Shown here piece after piece: positions 17,233-27,571 of a stretch of 64,000 bases of DNA. The first letter of the stretch is position 1. The number at the start of each line of letters is the position of its first letter. The notes beneath the pieces were generated by a model, which saw only the letters and a program-made list of their open reading frames with translations, made no database searches and had not been told where the DNA came from. Source of the DNA: Candidatus Gemmiger faecigallinarum (GTDB taxonomy: Bacteria > Bacillota > Clostridia > Oscillospirales > Ruminococcaceae); the NCBI GenBank assembly GCA_019120395.1, contig DWVD01000027.1, positions 1-64,000 of the forward strand, read 5' to 3'. The position numbers were made by a program, and so were the translations under genes.

Positions 17233-17288
17233 CAGGACCGGCGTGCTGCCGGGGGAGAACAAACTCCCCGGCGGCACGCCGGTCCTGT
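17233..17288. terminator. Long hairpin between convergent genes
   Basis: A near-perfect inverted repeat of about 24 base pairs (CAGGACCGGCGTGCTGCC... / ...GGCAGCACGCCGGTCCTG-like arms) around AACAAA. The tail is only moderately T-rich (TTGTGTGTG). It probably ends transcripts of the UvrA-like gene and of the opposing ABC operon. Confidence 0.65.
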
Positions 17289-17311
17289 TGTGTGTGCGGC
17301 AAAAGGCCCCG

Positions 17312-19637
17312 TCACTGCGCGGCGATGGCGTCCACGATGGAAAGCCCCAGCAGCCGCCGGGCCGGGCGGCGCACCGCCAGCGCGGAGGTCAGCAGGATCA
17401 CCGCCACGATCAGCGCCAGCTCCGGCCAGGGCACGCCCCAGGCCACGCCGAAGGTGCGGCTGACCAGGCTGGAATACAAAAACCAGTGCAGCGCCAGCCC
17501 CAGCGCGCAGCCCAGCGTCACGCCGCCCGCCGCGTAGGCGGCGGCCTCGGCGGCCACCATACGGGTCAGTTGGCGGCCGCTCATGCCGATGGCCCGCATG
17601 ACGCCGTACTGCCGGGTGCGGGCCGACACCCCCAGGTCGATGGTGTTCATGATGTGGAACACCGTGATGGCCACAATGATGGACAAAAAGCCGTATACCA
17701 GCACCGCAAAGGCATAGTACAGCCCCCGCTGCTGCTGCACCTGCGTCAGGTCGTCCCGGAAGGCCACGCCGCCGGAAAACAGCGCCTGCACCGCCGCGGC
17801 GTCGCTTTCGCCCGCGCCAAAACGGAACTGCACGTCCAGGATGGTGTAGCAGGTCTGGCCGGTCAGCTGCGCAAAGGTCTGCTCGGAGCAGATCAGCGTC
17901 TCGACGCCGTCGGTGCGGGCCAGCGGGCTGTCGGACAGGACGCCGCCCACCGTGACGGCCTGCTGCCGCCCGCCAACCTGCACCAGCAGGGTGTCGCCCA
18001 CCTGCGCCTGCACATTGCCGCCGGCCACCAGCAGCACCTGGCCGGGGGTATCCGCCACGGTGTCGACGGAGCCTGCCGCCAGCTGCTGCCGCGCCCAGGC
18101 AAACTGCTGTTCGTCGTAAGAGATCAGGTTGCAGGGGGCTGCCCCGCTGTCTGATGTCAGCGGCAGGTCATAGGCAAAGCTGCGCCCGTACACCCGCTTG
18201 ACGGCGGTCAGCTGCGCCACGGCGTCCTTCCGGTCGGCGGGGATGGAACAGGTGTTCGTCTCGCTGACGATGGAAAGCTCCGGCGTCCAGTCCCTGGGCT
18301 TGAAGGCATTTTCCATAAACGGCACCAGCGTGCTGAACCCCAAAAACATGGTGATGCACAGCGCAAAGGCGCCGGTCATCAGCACAAAGCTGCGCCGTTT
18401 GGCCTTTGCGTGGTGGATGCCCAGCGCCGTTTCCACCCGCAGGCGGCGGGTGTCAGCCCCGTGGCGGAAGCTCGCCTGCTGCCCCGCGCTGCCGCTGACT
18501 GCCTGCAGCGGCGATACCCCGGCCGCCATCCGGGCCGGGGCGCGGGCAGCCAGCAGTACCGTCGCCAGTCCCAGCAGCACGCCGGCGGCGATGGCCGGCC
18601 AGCTGACGCCCCACACCGGCATGCAGCCGAACCACACGGGGCTGATGCGGCGCATCACCGCGCACAGCGCCCACACCACCACGATGCTCAGGCCGATGCC
18701 CGCCGGCAGGGCGGCGGCGCACCACTGCAGCGCCTCGCGCCGGACAAAGCGCAGGATCTGCCGCCGGGTGGCCCCCAGGCAGCGCAGCATGCCGAAAAAC
18801 CGGGTGCGCTGGCTGACGTTGCTGTTCAGGCTGCTGGAGATCATCAGGATGCAGGCGGCCATCACCACCAGCGAAAGCACGAACGCCACCTGGTAGATCT
18901 GTTCCGCATTGGAGCCGGGCAGCTGGTTCAGCATGCTCAAAAGCTCCTGGTTCAGCGTGATCTGATCGTCGGTCAGGCCGTTCTGCCGCTGGATGTCCGC
19001 CGCAGCCGCCGACATATCGCACAGCGGCACAAACTGCACCGCCACCTGCCAGTCGGCGGTCAGGCTGCCGCTTTCCAGTTCGGCCAGGCCCTGGGGCGTC
19101 ACCAGCAGCACCGTGCCGCTGCCGGGGGCCAGCCGCGCGGCCGAGCCGCCGTCCAGGATACCGGTGACCAGCAGTTCCGCCGTGCGGCCGTCCGGCAGGG
19201 CAAGCCGGGCGGTGTCGCCCACGGCCAGCCCCGCGGCCTGGGCCAAAGCCTCCGACAGGGCGGTTTCCCCCGCGGCGGCGGGTGCCCGCCCGGAAGAACA
19301 CCCGCCCAGGTACAGCCGGGCAAAGGCGTCTGGCTCCAGTCCGCACACCGCGGCGGGCCGGCCCTGCAGCGTGACGCCGCTGCCGGCGGCAAGGCTGCCC
19401 TGCCAGACGGCGCAGGCCACCTCCGGCCGGGCGGCGATAAGATCGGCGGCGTCCGCGTCGGACACGGCAAACCGGCAGTGCCAGTCGCCGGTCTGGCGGC
19501 GGGTCTCCTCGGTCATGCCCTGCAGGTACATATCGGCCAGGCCGAACATGACCGCCACCAGAAACACCCCCAGCAGGATGCACAGCCGGGTCATGCGGCT
19601 TTGGCGGCGGTGCACCCTGGCCGAGAGGGGGACCAGG

Positions 19638-19654
<17 letters not shown>
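17312..19654 (-). CDS. FtsX-like ABC transporter permease
   Basis: 780 residues with an N-terminal helix (~24-44), a large extracellular region, a first FtsX-like core (helices around 270-400) and a second one at the C-terminus (~650-775). This is the double-FtsX layout of MacB/BceB-related permeases. Such proteins export or pull out antimicrobial peptides or lipids rather than import nutrients. It overlaps the ATPase gene by 17 bases and is controlled with the TCS encoded just upstream. The substrate is unknown. Confidence 0.87.
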
Positions 19655-20333
<679 letters not shown>

Positions 20334-20370
20334 ACGGTTCCCTCCTTTGCCGTCATACTACCACCGGCAG

Positions 20371-20408
20371 CTTACAACGGGGTGAAACGCCGCTTACAGT
20401 TTTGTAAG
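20371..20408. promoter_or_regulatory. Predicted response-regulator site before the ABC genes
   Basis: CTTACA at 20371 and again at 20393, 22 bases apart (two helical turns). The second forms CTTAC-N6-GTAAG (20393-20408). The same 5-6-5 inverted repeat lies upstream of the regulator gene at 22446-22461. A TAGTAT at 20361-20356 could be the -10 of a separately activated ABC promoter. The site overlaps the kinase stop codon. Confidence 0.5.
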
Positions 20409-21650
20409 GCCGTCCGGCCCGTCGGGAAAGCTCACCGCAAACACGCTGCCTTGGCCCGGCGTGCTCTGCACCGTAACGGCGCCGCCCTGGCCCTCCACAA
20501 TGGCCCTGGCCAGCGGCAGGCCCAGCCCCGCGCCGCGGGCGTCCGGCCCGGACCTGCCGCGGTAAAACCGCTTGAAGATGTGGTGGATGTCCTCCGGCGC
20601 AATGCCGCTGCCGTTGTCCGCCACCTGCACCTGCACCATGCCCGGCGTGTGCCGCCACGTCACCTGCACCAGGCCGCCCGCCGCGGTGTGGTCCAGGCCG
20701 TTTTTGACCAGGTTGCCCAGCGCCTCGGCGGTCCAGTCCGGGTCGCACCACAGCGTCAGCGCCGGGTCGCCCTCCAGCCGGATGCGCTTGCCCTCCCGCT
20801 CGGCGCGGGTCAGCAGGTCACGCACTGCCCGGCCGGCCAGGTCGGGCAGCGGGCAGGCGGCGGGGGCAAAGCGGATGCTGCCCGCGTCCAGCCGGGTGAT
20901 CTTTAGCATGGCCTGAATCAGCGATTCCATCCGCAGCAGCGCATCGCCGGCCTTGCCCGCAAAGGCGCGCACCGCGTCGGCGTTGTCCGGCTCGGCGGCG
21001 ATGATCTCCTGGTACAGCCCCAGCGCCGCCAGCGGCGTTTTGAGCTGGTGGGAAATGTCCGCGATGGTCTGCTTGAGAAACTGCCGGGCGCGGTGCTCGG
21101 CCTCGGTCTTGGCCTGCAGCATGGTGGCCAGCTCCTCGGCGGCGGCAAACAGGCTGCCCAGGAGGCCTTCGGCGTCGCGGGGCAGCCGGGCGGAAAAATC
21201 CCCCTCGGCATAGCGGCGCAGCAGCCGCTCGGCGCCGGCCAGCCGGGCCGCCTGCGCCCGCGCAAAGACCAGCGCGCCGCCCAGCAGCACCGCGGCCAGC
21301 AGTAGGGCCGCCGCCAGCGCCGCAGGCAGAACGGCCTGCCGGTACCCCGCCAGCTCCGGCAGCAGCAGGCCGGGGGTGGCCGCCGTGCGGCCGATCCGAG
21401 CCAGCAGGGCGCGGCCGGCGCCGCTGACCTCCGATGCCGCCAGGGCGGCGGCAATGTCGTTTTCGGCCATGCCCTGCGCCAGCAGCGCCGACGCCACCGC
21501 GCCGTCCCGCTCCAGCAGCATGGCCTGGGCGGTGCGCTGGGCCAGCAGGCTGAACGCCAGCGCCGCGGCGGGCAGCGCCGCCGCGATCAGCGCCAGAAAC
21601 ACCGCAAACCGGCGCAGCGTGCGGTCGCGCAGGATGGGGGCGGGGGTCAT
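20394..21650 (-). CDS. Sensor histidine kinase of the ABC-exporter operon
   Basis: 418 residues: transmembrane helix near 17-37, a ~90-residue external segment, a second helix near 135-160 and HAMP. The H box is DISHQLKTPLAAL, with N box NLVKNGLDH and G boxes DNGSGIA and GAGLGLPLA. It overlaps the response regulator gene by four bases. The extracytoplasmic loop is larger than in Bce-type kinases, so it may detect a ligand directly. The start MTPAPILRDR is fixed by the overlap and the first helix. Confidence 0.88.
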   Translation of the reverse strand: MTPAPILRDRTLRRFAVFLALIAAALPAAALAFSLLAQRTAQAMLLERDGAVASALLAQGMAENDIAAALAASEVSGAGRALLARIGRTAATPGLLLPELAGYRQAVLPAALAAALLLAAVLLGGALVFARAQAARLAGAERLLRRYAEGDFSARLPRDAEGLLGSLFAAAEELATMLQAKTEAEHRARQFLKQTIADISHQLKTPLAALGLYQEIIAAEPDNADAVRAFAGKAGDALLRMESLIQAMLKITRLDAGSIRFAPAACPLPDLAGRAVRDLLTRAEREGKRIRLEGDPALTLWCDPDWTAEALGNLVKNGLDHTAAGGLVQVTWRHTPGMVQVQVADNGSGIAPEDIHHIFKRFYRGRSGPDARGAGLGLPLARAIVEGQGGAVTVQSTPGQGSVFAVSFPDGPDGLTKL

Positions 21651-22339
21651 GGCGCATCCTCCTTCCACTGGTAGCCAAAGCCCCGCACCGTGACAAGACG
21701 CCGCGGCCGGGACGGGTCGTCCTCCACCTTCTCGCGCAGGCGGCGCACATAGACCGACAGGGTGTTGCCGTCCACAAAGCTGCCAGCGCCGTCCCACAGC
21801 TCGTCCAGGATCGCCTCCCGCGTTACGGTGCGGCCGGCGTTGCGCACCAGCAGGCAGAGCAGGCGGTACTCGGCGGCGGTCAGCTCCAGCGGCTGGCCCC
21901 GCAGCAGCGCCCGGCTGCCGTACAGGTCGATGGTCAGCTCACCGCAGCGCAAAAGGCCGGGGCCGGCAGCCTGCTGTCCGGCCCGGCGCAGCAGCGCCCG
22001 GATGCGGCCGCACAGCTCGCCCAGGCGGAAGGGCTTGGTCAGGTAATCGTCGCCGCCGCTGTCCAGCCCGCGGATGACGCTGACCTCCTCGTCCGAGGCC
22101 GTCAAAAACAGGATGGGCACCCGGCTGCCCCGGCGGCGCAACTCCTCGCACAGGGCAAAGCCGGTGCCGTCGGGCAGGGTCACGTCCAGGATCAGCAGGT
22201 CAAAGCGGCCGGCGGCCAGGCAGGCGCGGGCCTGAGCCAGCGTGCGGGCCGGGGTCACGGCAAAGCCGCTGCGGGCAAGCGAATACTGCAGGCCGTCCGC
22301 CAGGGTGGCGTCATCCTCCAAAAGCAGCAGGTCGGGCAA
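21647..22339 (-). CDS. OmpR-family response regulator of the ABC-exporter operon
   Basis: 230 residues. The receiver domain has EDD, phosphoacceptor LILDVTLP, FLTASD and TKPFRL; the winged-helix domain ends TVRGFGYQWK. The start is probably TTG at 22337-22339, because AAAGGAGGG lies eight bases upstream and the receiver fold begins at once (PDLLLLEDD); no ATG or GTG is well placed. First gene of a regulator-kinase-ATPase-permease operon. Confidence 0.9.
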   Translation of the reverse strand: MPDLLLLEDDATLADGLQYSLARSGFAVTPARTLAQARACLAAGRFDLLILDVTLPDGTGFALCEELRRRGSRVPILFLTASDEEVSVIRGLDSGGDDYLTKPFRLGELCGRIRALLRRAGQQAAGPGLLRCGELTIDLYGSRALLRGQPLELTAAEYRLLCLLVRNAGRTVTREAILDELWDGAGSFVDGNTLSVYVRRLREKVEDDPSRPRRLVTVRGFGYQWKEDAP

Positions 22340-22411
22340 GGCGGGTCCCTCCTTTGGGCAGGGCGTTTTTGCGGTACAGCCGGCAGAACAGCCCCGCCGG
22401 TCTCCAGATAC

Positions 22412-22461
22412 AGTATAACACAAGGCGGCACGGCCGTACCGACATCTTACGAATCTGTAAG
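22412..22461 (-). promoter_or_regulatory. Promoter and operator of the regulator gene
   Basis: TATACT at 22417-22412 lacks a good -35. CTTAC-GAATCT-GTAAG (22446-22461) sits just upstream of the expected -35, the position of a class II activator. It matches the inverted repeat before the ABC genes, which suggests autoactivation. Confidence 0.5.
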
Positions 22462-22542
22462 GCGGGCGGTTTTGCCCCGGGCCGCACGGCGTTCAGGCCG
22501 CCTTTCCCGCCCTCCGGCAGCTGGCGCGCCCGGGCGCAGCCG

Positions 22543-22595
22543 AAAAAAGCTCCGTCCGGCAGGCTGCGATCTTCTTGCAGCCCACCGGGCGGAGC
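22543..22595 (-). terminator. Terminator of the surface-protein gene
   Basis: On the minus strand a long stem GCTCCGCCCGG...CCGGACGGAGC contains an inner GGGCTGC/GCAGCC stem and is followed by TTTTTT (22548-22543). Confidence 0.85.
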
Positions 22596-22648
22596 GCCCT
22601 GTTTCTGTGCCTTGCCTGCCGCCAGGGCGGCCGGGCAAGCGCCTGGCT

Positions 22649-25600
22649 TTATCGTTTTTTGCGTTTCCGGCGGCCGTCTGCCGTCCGTTTTCCTGCGCGC
22701 AGACGGGAAAGCCCCAGTCCAAGCAGCCCGGCAAGGCTGCCCGCCGCCCCGGCCGCCAATGTTCCCAGCGCAAGGCCGTCCCCGGTGCGGGGCACTGTGG
22801 AAGCCTGTGCGGGCGTCGATGTCGGCTGCTGCGTCGGCCCGGCCGGCGTATCTTCCGGCCCGGCCGTTTCCGCCGGCGGCGCAGAGGGCGCCGCCGTCTC
22901 TTCGCCGCCTTCCGGCGGCAGCGGCGTCGCCGTCGGGGTTGCGGGGGCGGTCGGCTCCGGGGATGCCGTCGGGCTGGCGGTCGGCTCCGGCATGGCGGGC
23001 GTTTCGGTCGCTCCCGGCGTCGCCGTGGGGGCAGGCCCCACATACGCATTGGTGAACGCCGCCTTCTCGCACGGCGTCCCCTGCCCGTCCAAAAGTTCCG
23101 CCGTCGCCGTCAGGGCGCCGTCCGGCTGCCGTTCTTCCGCCCGGATCGTCAGGCGGTATTCCGTCGGGTCATACTCGTACTCCGGGTTTTCGCCGGCCAG
23201 TTCGCTGATCCGGTATTCGTAACTGCCTTCCGTCTCAAACCAGATCGCGTCAAACGCCGCTTCCCCTTCGCCCGAAATCCGAACCTCGGCGCCGTCGTCC
23301 CCGGCGGCAGGCGGCATGGGAGCGTCCGGCGTCACCGCGGTCAGCAGGAAGCGGAAGGTCTCGGCCGGGCCGGTCGGGTTCCCCGTCACCTGCTTGACCA
23401 CCTTCGGCACGTACCAGGCCGCCCCCGACGCCGTGTTGGTCACATCCTGCGTCAGGTTGCCGTCCCCGTCGGTCTCCGGCTGCGACCATTCCGCCTCGTA
23501 CCCGGCCACAGGCTCCTCCCACAGGGTGTACTCCGCCGGCGTCACGCCGTCCGCCAGGAATTTGGGCAATTCAAACGCAAACTCCCAGCCGGACTGGCTG
23601 TTCACCGTCTGCTGCGCCACAGTCGCTTCGCCCAGGCGCACAAAAATGATTGCCGCCCGGGGGCGCAGTTCCTCCGGGACCTCGCCGTGCTGCCAGCGCT
23701 TTGTGCCGGCGATCCGGACCGTCGGCTGTTCCGCCGCGCCCACCCAGTGATTTTCAAACCGGGCGGTCGTCCCGCCGGGAACTATGGTGCCGCTGGAGCC
23801 ATCCGTCCGGGTAACGTACCCGTCCGCCCAGCAGTCGGTCTCCACAATATTATAGAACAGCCCCTGGGGCAGGCCGTCAAACACGGCCCGCTCCCCATGG
23901 CTCAGCTGCAGCGTCTGGCCGCTTTTCAGCGTGCCGGCCTCCGCGCTGCCGTCCGCGCCGTACCGGGTGTAGCGGTATTCCGTATCCCGATCCGCGCCCA
24001 GCTCCACCGTGAATTCAAACACGTCCGCGCCGGCGTCGTCCCTGCCCATAACGCTCTTTTCAATGGTCAGGCTGCCAACGCCGCCCGCCTGTTCCGCCCG
24101 GTTCACAAACAGCGCGGTGCAGCCCTCCTGCGGCACCGTGCCGGTCGCATACTGGCTGCTGCAGCTGTATCCCTGCGGTGTCAGCTCTGTGACCGAATAC
24201 CAGGTCCCCGCCGGCAGCGCGGCAAACTCCGCCGTCTGGCCTGCCTCCAGCAGGAGCGTATCGCCATAACCGATCTCCCGGGGTTCGCCGTCCACCGTGC
24301 AGGTATACCGGGCGTCCGGGTCCCGGCCGATGCAGACCACAAACGGGAAGGCCCCCTGGGCGGAAGTCCCCTCCGCCAGTTCCTTCCGGATGCGCAGTAC
24401 CGCCTGGCCGGCGTCCTGCCGGGGGGTGTTCACAAACGCCGCCTCCGCGCCGTCCGCCGTCATCACGCCGGTGCTGCCGGTGGCGGAGGACGCATACCCT
24501 TCGGCCGGCTGCTCTGTCACCGCGTACCAGCTTCCCACCGGGATGCAGTCCGCAAACACGGCGCTCTGGCCGTCCCGGAGGGTCAGCGTGCCGCCGCTGC
24601 GCAGCGTCTGCGGTTCGCCCACGTCAATGGTATAGGTATATTCCGCCTCCGGATCGTTTCCGATCTGCACCTGAAAGACAAACTGCTCCTGCGCGTCCTC
24701 TGCCGGCGTTTCAGCGCCGACTTCCGCGGCGGATGCCGGGTCCTGCGGTTTTTCTCTCCGCGTTTCCCCGTCCGGCCGGGCGCTTTCGCGGGTCGCCGCG
24801 GCGCCGCCCGGGTCTGTACCGCCATCCGCCGCATCTTTCCCGCCGGGTTCCCCCGGCGCAGGGACCGCGTTTTCCGGCGGCGCGCTCTCAGCGGGAGGCT
24901 CTTCCGCCCGGTCGACCCGCTTGGTGACGGTCAGCGTCCCATACGCGGACGCCGGCGGGGTCTCTTCCCGGTTGGTGAACACCGCGGCGCTCCCCTGCGT
25001 CAGGATCGTGCCGGACGCCCCGGTACTGGCCGCCGCATAGCCCGGCTCATATTCCTCGTACACCGCGTAGGCCGCGCCCACCGGCAGGCCGTCGAACACC
25101 GCCGTCTCCCCCGCGCGCAGGGTCAGGGACTGGCCGTTTGCCAGCAAAAGCCCCTCCCCCTGCGGCTGCCCGGAGGCGTCCAGGACGGTATACGGGAACA
25201 CCGCCTGCGCGTCGTCGCCGATCCATACCCGGAAACGGAATCCGTGCGCCGGGTCTGTCTGTGCGTCGTCCATTTTTTTCTGAATCGTAAGCTGCGCCGT
25301 CTGGCGGACGTTTTCCGCGCGAAGCTCCACCGGCTCCGTCTCGCCCTCCGGGACCGTAAAGTCCAGGCGGTTGTCGGCGTCGGCAAACCCGTATCCGTAG
25401 GGCGTCCTGACTTCCCGCAGGAAATATTCGCCCGGCGTCAGGCCCTCCACCAGGATCTCGCCCTGCGCGTCGGTCGTATAGCGGCCGGGCAGCCTGGTCC
25501 CGTCCGCGCGGTACAGATCGTACACCGCGTTTGCCAGCCGGGTCTCGGCGCCCTGCTCGTACTTGGTCAGCCGCACCGCCCCGGAGGCCTCCTGCAGAAC

Positions 25601-25735
25601 AAAGATGTTGGAGGCCGTCTGCGAGGCGCTGCGCCATGCGTAGCTTCCCTGCGACAGCGACCCCGCCAGCAGAAGCAGCGCCGCGCACAAGCACCCTGCC
25701 CTGCGCGCCAGCTTGAATTTGTCAAAACGTCCCAT
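22649..25735 (-). CDS. LPXTG-like multidomain surface adhesin with SipW-type signal
   Basis: 1028 residues. The signal region (LLLLAGSLSQGSYAWRSASQTASNIF) has the AW motif of SipW-dependent precursors. After it come a SpaA/Cna-B prealbumin-like domain (~45-115), four related ~100-residue repeats (IGxDPxAxYxYT, GQxAVF, LPxGxxYxVxE, TGSxG), a second Cna-B-like domain (~715-810), a pilin isopeptide-linkage-like domain (~815-935) and a Pro/Thr stalk. VPRTG (981-985), a hydrophobic helix and an RKRKK tail suggest sortase anchoring, but no sortase gene is in the window. A Pro/acidic insert interrupts the second repeat. Confidence 0.88.
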   Translation of the reverse strand: MGRFDKFKLARRAGCLCAALLLLAGSLSQGSYAWRSASQTASNIFVLQEASGAVRLTKYEQGAETRLANAVYDLYRADGTRLPGRYTTDAQGEILVEGLTPGEYFLREVRTPYGYGFADADNRLDFTVPEGETEPVELRAENVRQTAQLTIQKKMDDAQTDPAHGFRFRVWIGDDAQAVFPYTVLDASGQPQGEGLLLANGQSLTLRAGETAVFDGLPVGAAYAVYEEYEPGYAAASTGASGTILTQGSAAVFTNREETPPASAYGTLTVTKRVDRAEEPPAESAPPENAVPAPGEPGGKDAADGGTDPGGAAATRESARPDGETRREKPQDPASAAEVGAETPAEDAQEQFVFQVQIGNDPEAEYTYTIDVGEPQTLRSGGTLTLRDGQSAVFADCIPVGSWYAVTEQPAEGYASSATGSTGVMTADGAEAAFVNTPRQDAGQAVLRIRKELAEGTSAQGAFPFVVCIGRDPDARYTCTVDGEPREIGYGDTLLLEAGQTAEFAALPAGTWYSVTELTPQGYSCSSQYATGTVPQEGCTALFVNRAEQAGGVGSLTIEKSVMGRDDAGADVFEFTVELGADRDTEYRYTRYGADGSAEAGTLKSGQTLQLSHGERAVFDGLPQGLFYNIVETDCWADGYVTRTDGSSGTIVPGGTTARFENHWVGAAEQPTVRIAGTKRWQHGEVPEELRPRAAIIFVRLGEATVAQQTVNSQSGWEFAFELPKFLADGVTPAEYTLWEEPVAGYEAEWSQPETDGDGNLTQDVTNTASGAAWYVPKVVKQVTGNPTGPAETFRFLLTAVTPDAPMPPAAGDDGAEVRISGEGEAAFDAIWFETEGSYEYRISELAGENPEYEYDPTEYRLTIRAEERQPDGALTATAELLDGQGTPCEKAAFTNAYVGPAPTATPGATETPAMPEPTASPTASPEPTAPATPTATPLPPEGGEETAAPSAPPAETAGPEDTPAGPTQQPTSTPAQASTVPRTGDGLALGTLAAGAAGSLAGLLGLGLSRLRAGKRTADGRRKRKKR

Positions 25736-25775
25736 GGGCCGCCGATCCCTCCCGATTTTTGTACTGCCCGTCCTC

Positions 25776-25805
25776 ATTGTATCCTGCACCAAGATTTTAC
25801 GTCAA
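25776..25805 (-). promoter_or_regulatory. Promoter of the adhesin gene
   Basis: TTGACG (25805-25800), 18-base spacer, TACAAT (25781-25776), with the ATG at 25735. The hexamers are identical to those of the sipW promoter (28380-28408), which suggests common control. Confidence 0.7.
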
Positions 25806-25906
25806 GCGGTGTGCGGTTCAGGGGTGGCCGCACGCCGCCTGAGATAAAATTTTGCTGTTGCTTTCCGATCCCGGCAAAGCCTCTCTTTTCCGTAAAAACG
25901 CCCCTG

Positions 25907-25940
25907 TGCCGGCAGCCTCCCTGCGGAAGCTGCCGGCTGT
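25907..25940 (-). terminator. Terminator after the TasA-like gene
   Basis: GCCGGCAGCTTCC / GGGAGGCTGCCGGC hairpin on the minus strand. A GTTTTTA tract follows about nine bases later, so termination may be partial. Confidence 0.6.
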
Positions 25941-25987
25941 TCAGAGCGTTATCTCCTCAACTTTTGCGCATGTTGCGGGAACAGCGT

Positions 25988-27358
25988 TTATTTGGCCCAC
26001 CAGATGTAGTTGCCCTCGGGGACCTCGTTGGCCAGGACGCCGTACTCGCCCGCCTTGAAGGCGTTCAGGAACTCCTCGCTCACCTGGCTGCTCTTGGGGC
26101 CGATCACAACATAGGTGGCCGTCAGGCCGTCAAAGGTGTGGGCGCCCAGCAGCTCCGGCTTCTTGGACCAGGATACCAGATCCAGGTTTTTGGCGGTGGC
26201 GTTCTGGAACGCGCCGTCCGCGACCGCGGTCACCTCGTAGCGGCGGTAGACGTTGTCCTTGTAGGAAGTATGGTTGTAAACCGGAGGCGTGGTCAGCTTG
26301 TCGATGCGCTTGCCAGGCTCGTACATGATCAGGGTGGCGGTGCATTCTTCGTCCACCACGCCCTCGCCGGGCGTACGGCTGGTCACCTGCATGATGTACT
26401 GGTTGCTGCCGCCGTTGCTGCCGCACACGTACTCGCCGCCGACGATCTGGCTCTCGGCAAACAGGTCATACCACTTGGCGTTGATCAGATGCTGCTGCTT
26501 TTCTTCCGGAGTCGCCGCAGCCTGCGCCGCCTGATATTCCTTTATGGCGTTCTTCTTCTGCGCAATGTAAGCGGACTGGAAAGAGATATCGTCCGACGGC
26601 GGATTGGCAAGGTCTTCCTCAATGCGCTCGATCTCCTCCGCGATCGGGTCGTAGGTCGCGGCGGCGGCCAGCTCTTTGGCAGCGTCGCTGGTCCAGGTCG
26701 CGCCTTCCTCCGTCAGACCGGCCAGCTTGGCGTCGATGGCGTCCATCTCCACGTCGATCGTGTACTCGATCGCGCCTTCCTCGTCCTCTTTCAGCGTGAC
26801 GGCGTCCACCAGCAGCCCGGTGTTGCCTTCCGCTCCGGCCGTATCCTCGTCCCCGCTCGGGGTCAGCGGCTGCATCCAGTAGACGTACCCGTCATCCGCA
26901 AGCACCCAGTAAGCGCCGCGCTGCTCGTCCGCGGTCAGTTCTTTCCACTCGGCGTAGCTCTTTACCTCGCCGAACGTCCAGTCCACATGCTCGTGGATCG
27001 CCGCGTCCTCCTCGCTGCCGTGCACCGCGTCCGCCACGTCCAGCCGCGTCTCGGTGCCCTTGCGGATCTTCATCGTCTCCGTCAGCTTGACGCGGACCAG
27101 AATATCGTCCGAACCGTCGTTGCTGATCCAGATGTCCTTGTCCATCGGGACGCCGGGTGTCCATTTCACCTCGTGGGAGCCGCCGTTGTCCACGGCGGTG
27201 CCGTCCAGCGTGTCGTGCAGGGCCACGTTGTAGTCCTCCAGCACAAAGCGGTTCGTCGCTTCCTGTACTCCGCTGATCCAGGCAAACGTTCCCGAGAACA
27301 GCAGCGCCGCCACTGTCACGGCCACTCCGCCGACGACCAGTCTCTTCTTGATCTTCAT
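25988..27358 (-). CDS. TasA-like secreted fibre protein with SipW-dependent signal
   Basis: 456 residues starting MKIKKRLVVG after AAGGAGGC. The signal peptide (GGVAVTVAALLFSGTFAWISG) has the classic SipW-dependent FAW pattern. The following EATNRFVLEDYNVALHDTLDG and WTPGVPMDKDIWISNDGSDDILVRVKL match the N-terminal half of TasA/camelysin-type proteins. A helical Glu/Ala/Lys-rich stretch (~255-340) and a second beta-rich region follow. No LPXTG signal is present. It lies between sipW and the adhesin, so it is probably the main extracellular fibre subunit; the fibre role is inferred. Confidence 0.78.
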   Translation of the reverse strand: MKIKKRLVVGGVAVTVAALLFSGTFAWISGVQEATNRFVLEDYNVALHDTLDGTAVDNGGSHEVKWTPGVPMDKDIWISNDGSDDILVRVKLTETMKIRKGTETRLDVADAVHGSEEDAAIHEHVDWTFGEVKSYAEWKELTADEQRGAYWVLADDGYVYWMQPLTPSGDEDTAGAEGNTGLLVDAVTLKEDEEGAIEYTIDVEMDAIDAKLAGLTEEGATWTSDAAKELAAAATYDPIAEEIERIEEDLANPPSDDISFQSAYIAQKKNAIKEYQAAQAAATPEEKQQHLINAKWYDLFAESQIVGGEYVCGSNGGSNQYIMQVTSRTPGEGVVDEECTATLIMYEPGKRIDKLTTPPVYNHTSYKDNVYRRYEVTAVADGAFQNATAKNLDLVSWSKKPELLGAHTFDGLTATYVVIGPKSSQVSEEFLNAFKAGEYGVLANEVPEGNYIWWAK

Positions 27359-27416
27359 CCTTTTGCCTCCTTGATTTGTTTGCGGCACGCCCGCGGCGGG
27401 GCGGCTCACCCTGCCC

Positions 27417-27456
27417 GGAAAAACGGTTTCTGTCAGCTGCGCTTTTCCAAACCGTT
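27417..27456 (-). terminator. Terminator or attenuator between sipW and the TasA-like gene
   Basis: AACGGTTT / AAACCGTT stem (27456-27422 on the minus strand) followed by TTTTT. A weak terminator here would let sipW and the fibre gene be expressed at different levels. Confidence 0.5.
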
Positions 27457-27571
27457 CCCCCGTCGGCAGAGGGATCCCGCCCCTTTGGGCCGCCGGACGT
27501 GCCAGACTATTTTTGCGGGGACAGCGCATAATGCGTTGCGCATTTGCCGCTCTCCCCGCCGGAACCGTGTT

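Noticed and set aside
22793..23040. CRISPR-like short repeats
   Set aside because: The periodic CCG/GTCG pattern is the reverse strand of the Pro/Thr stalk codons of the adhesin, without spacers or a leader.
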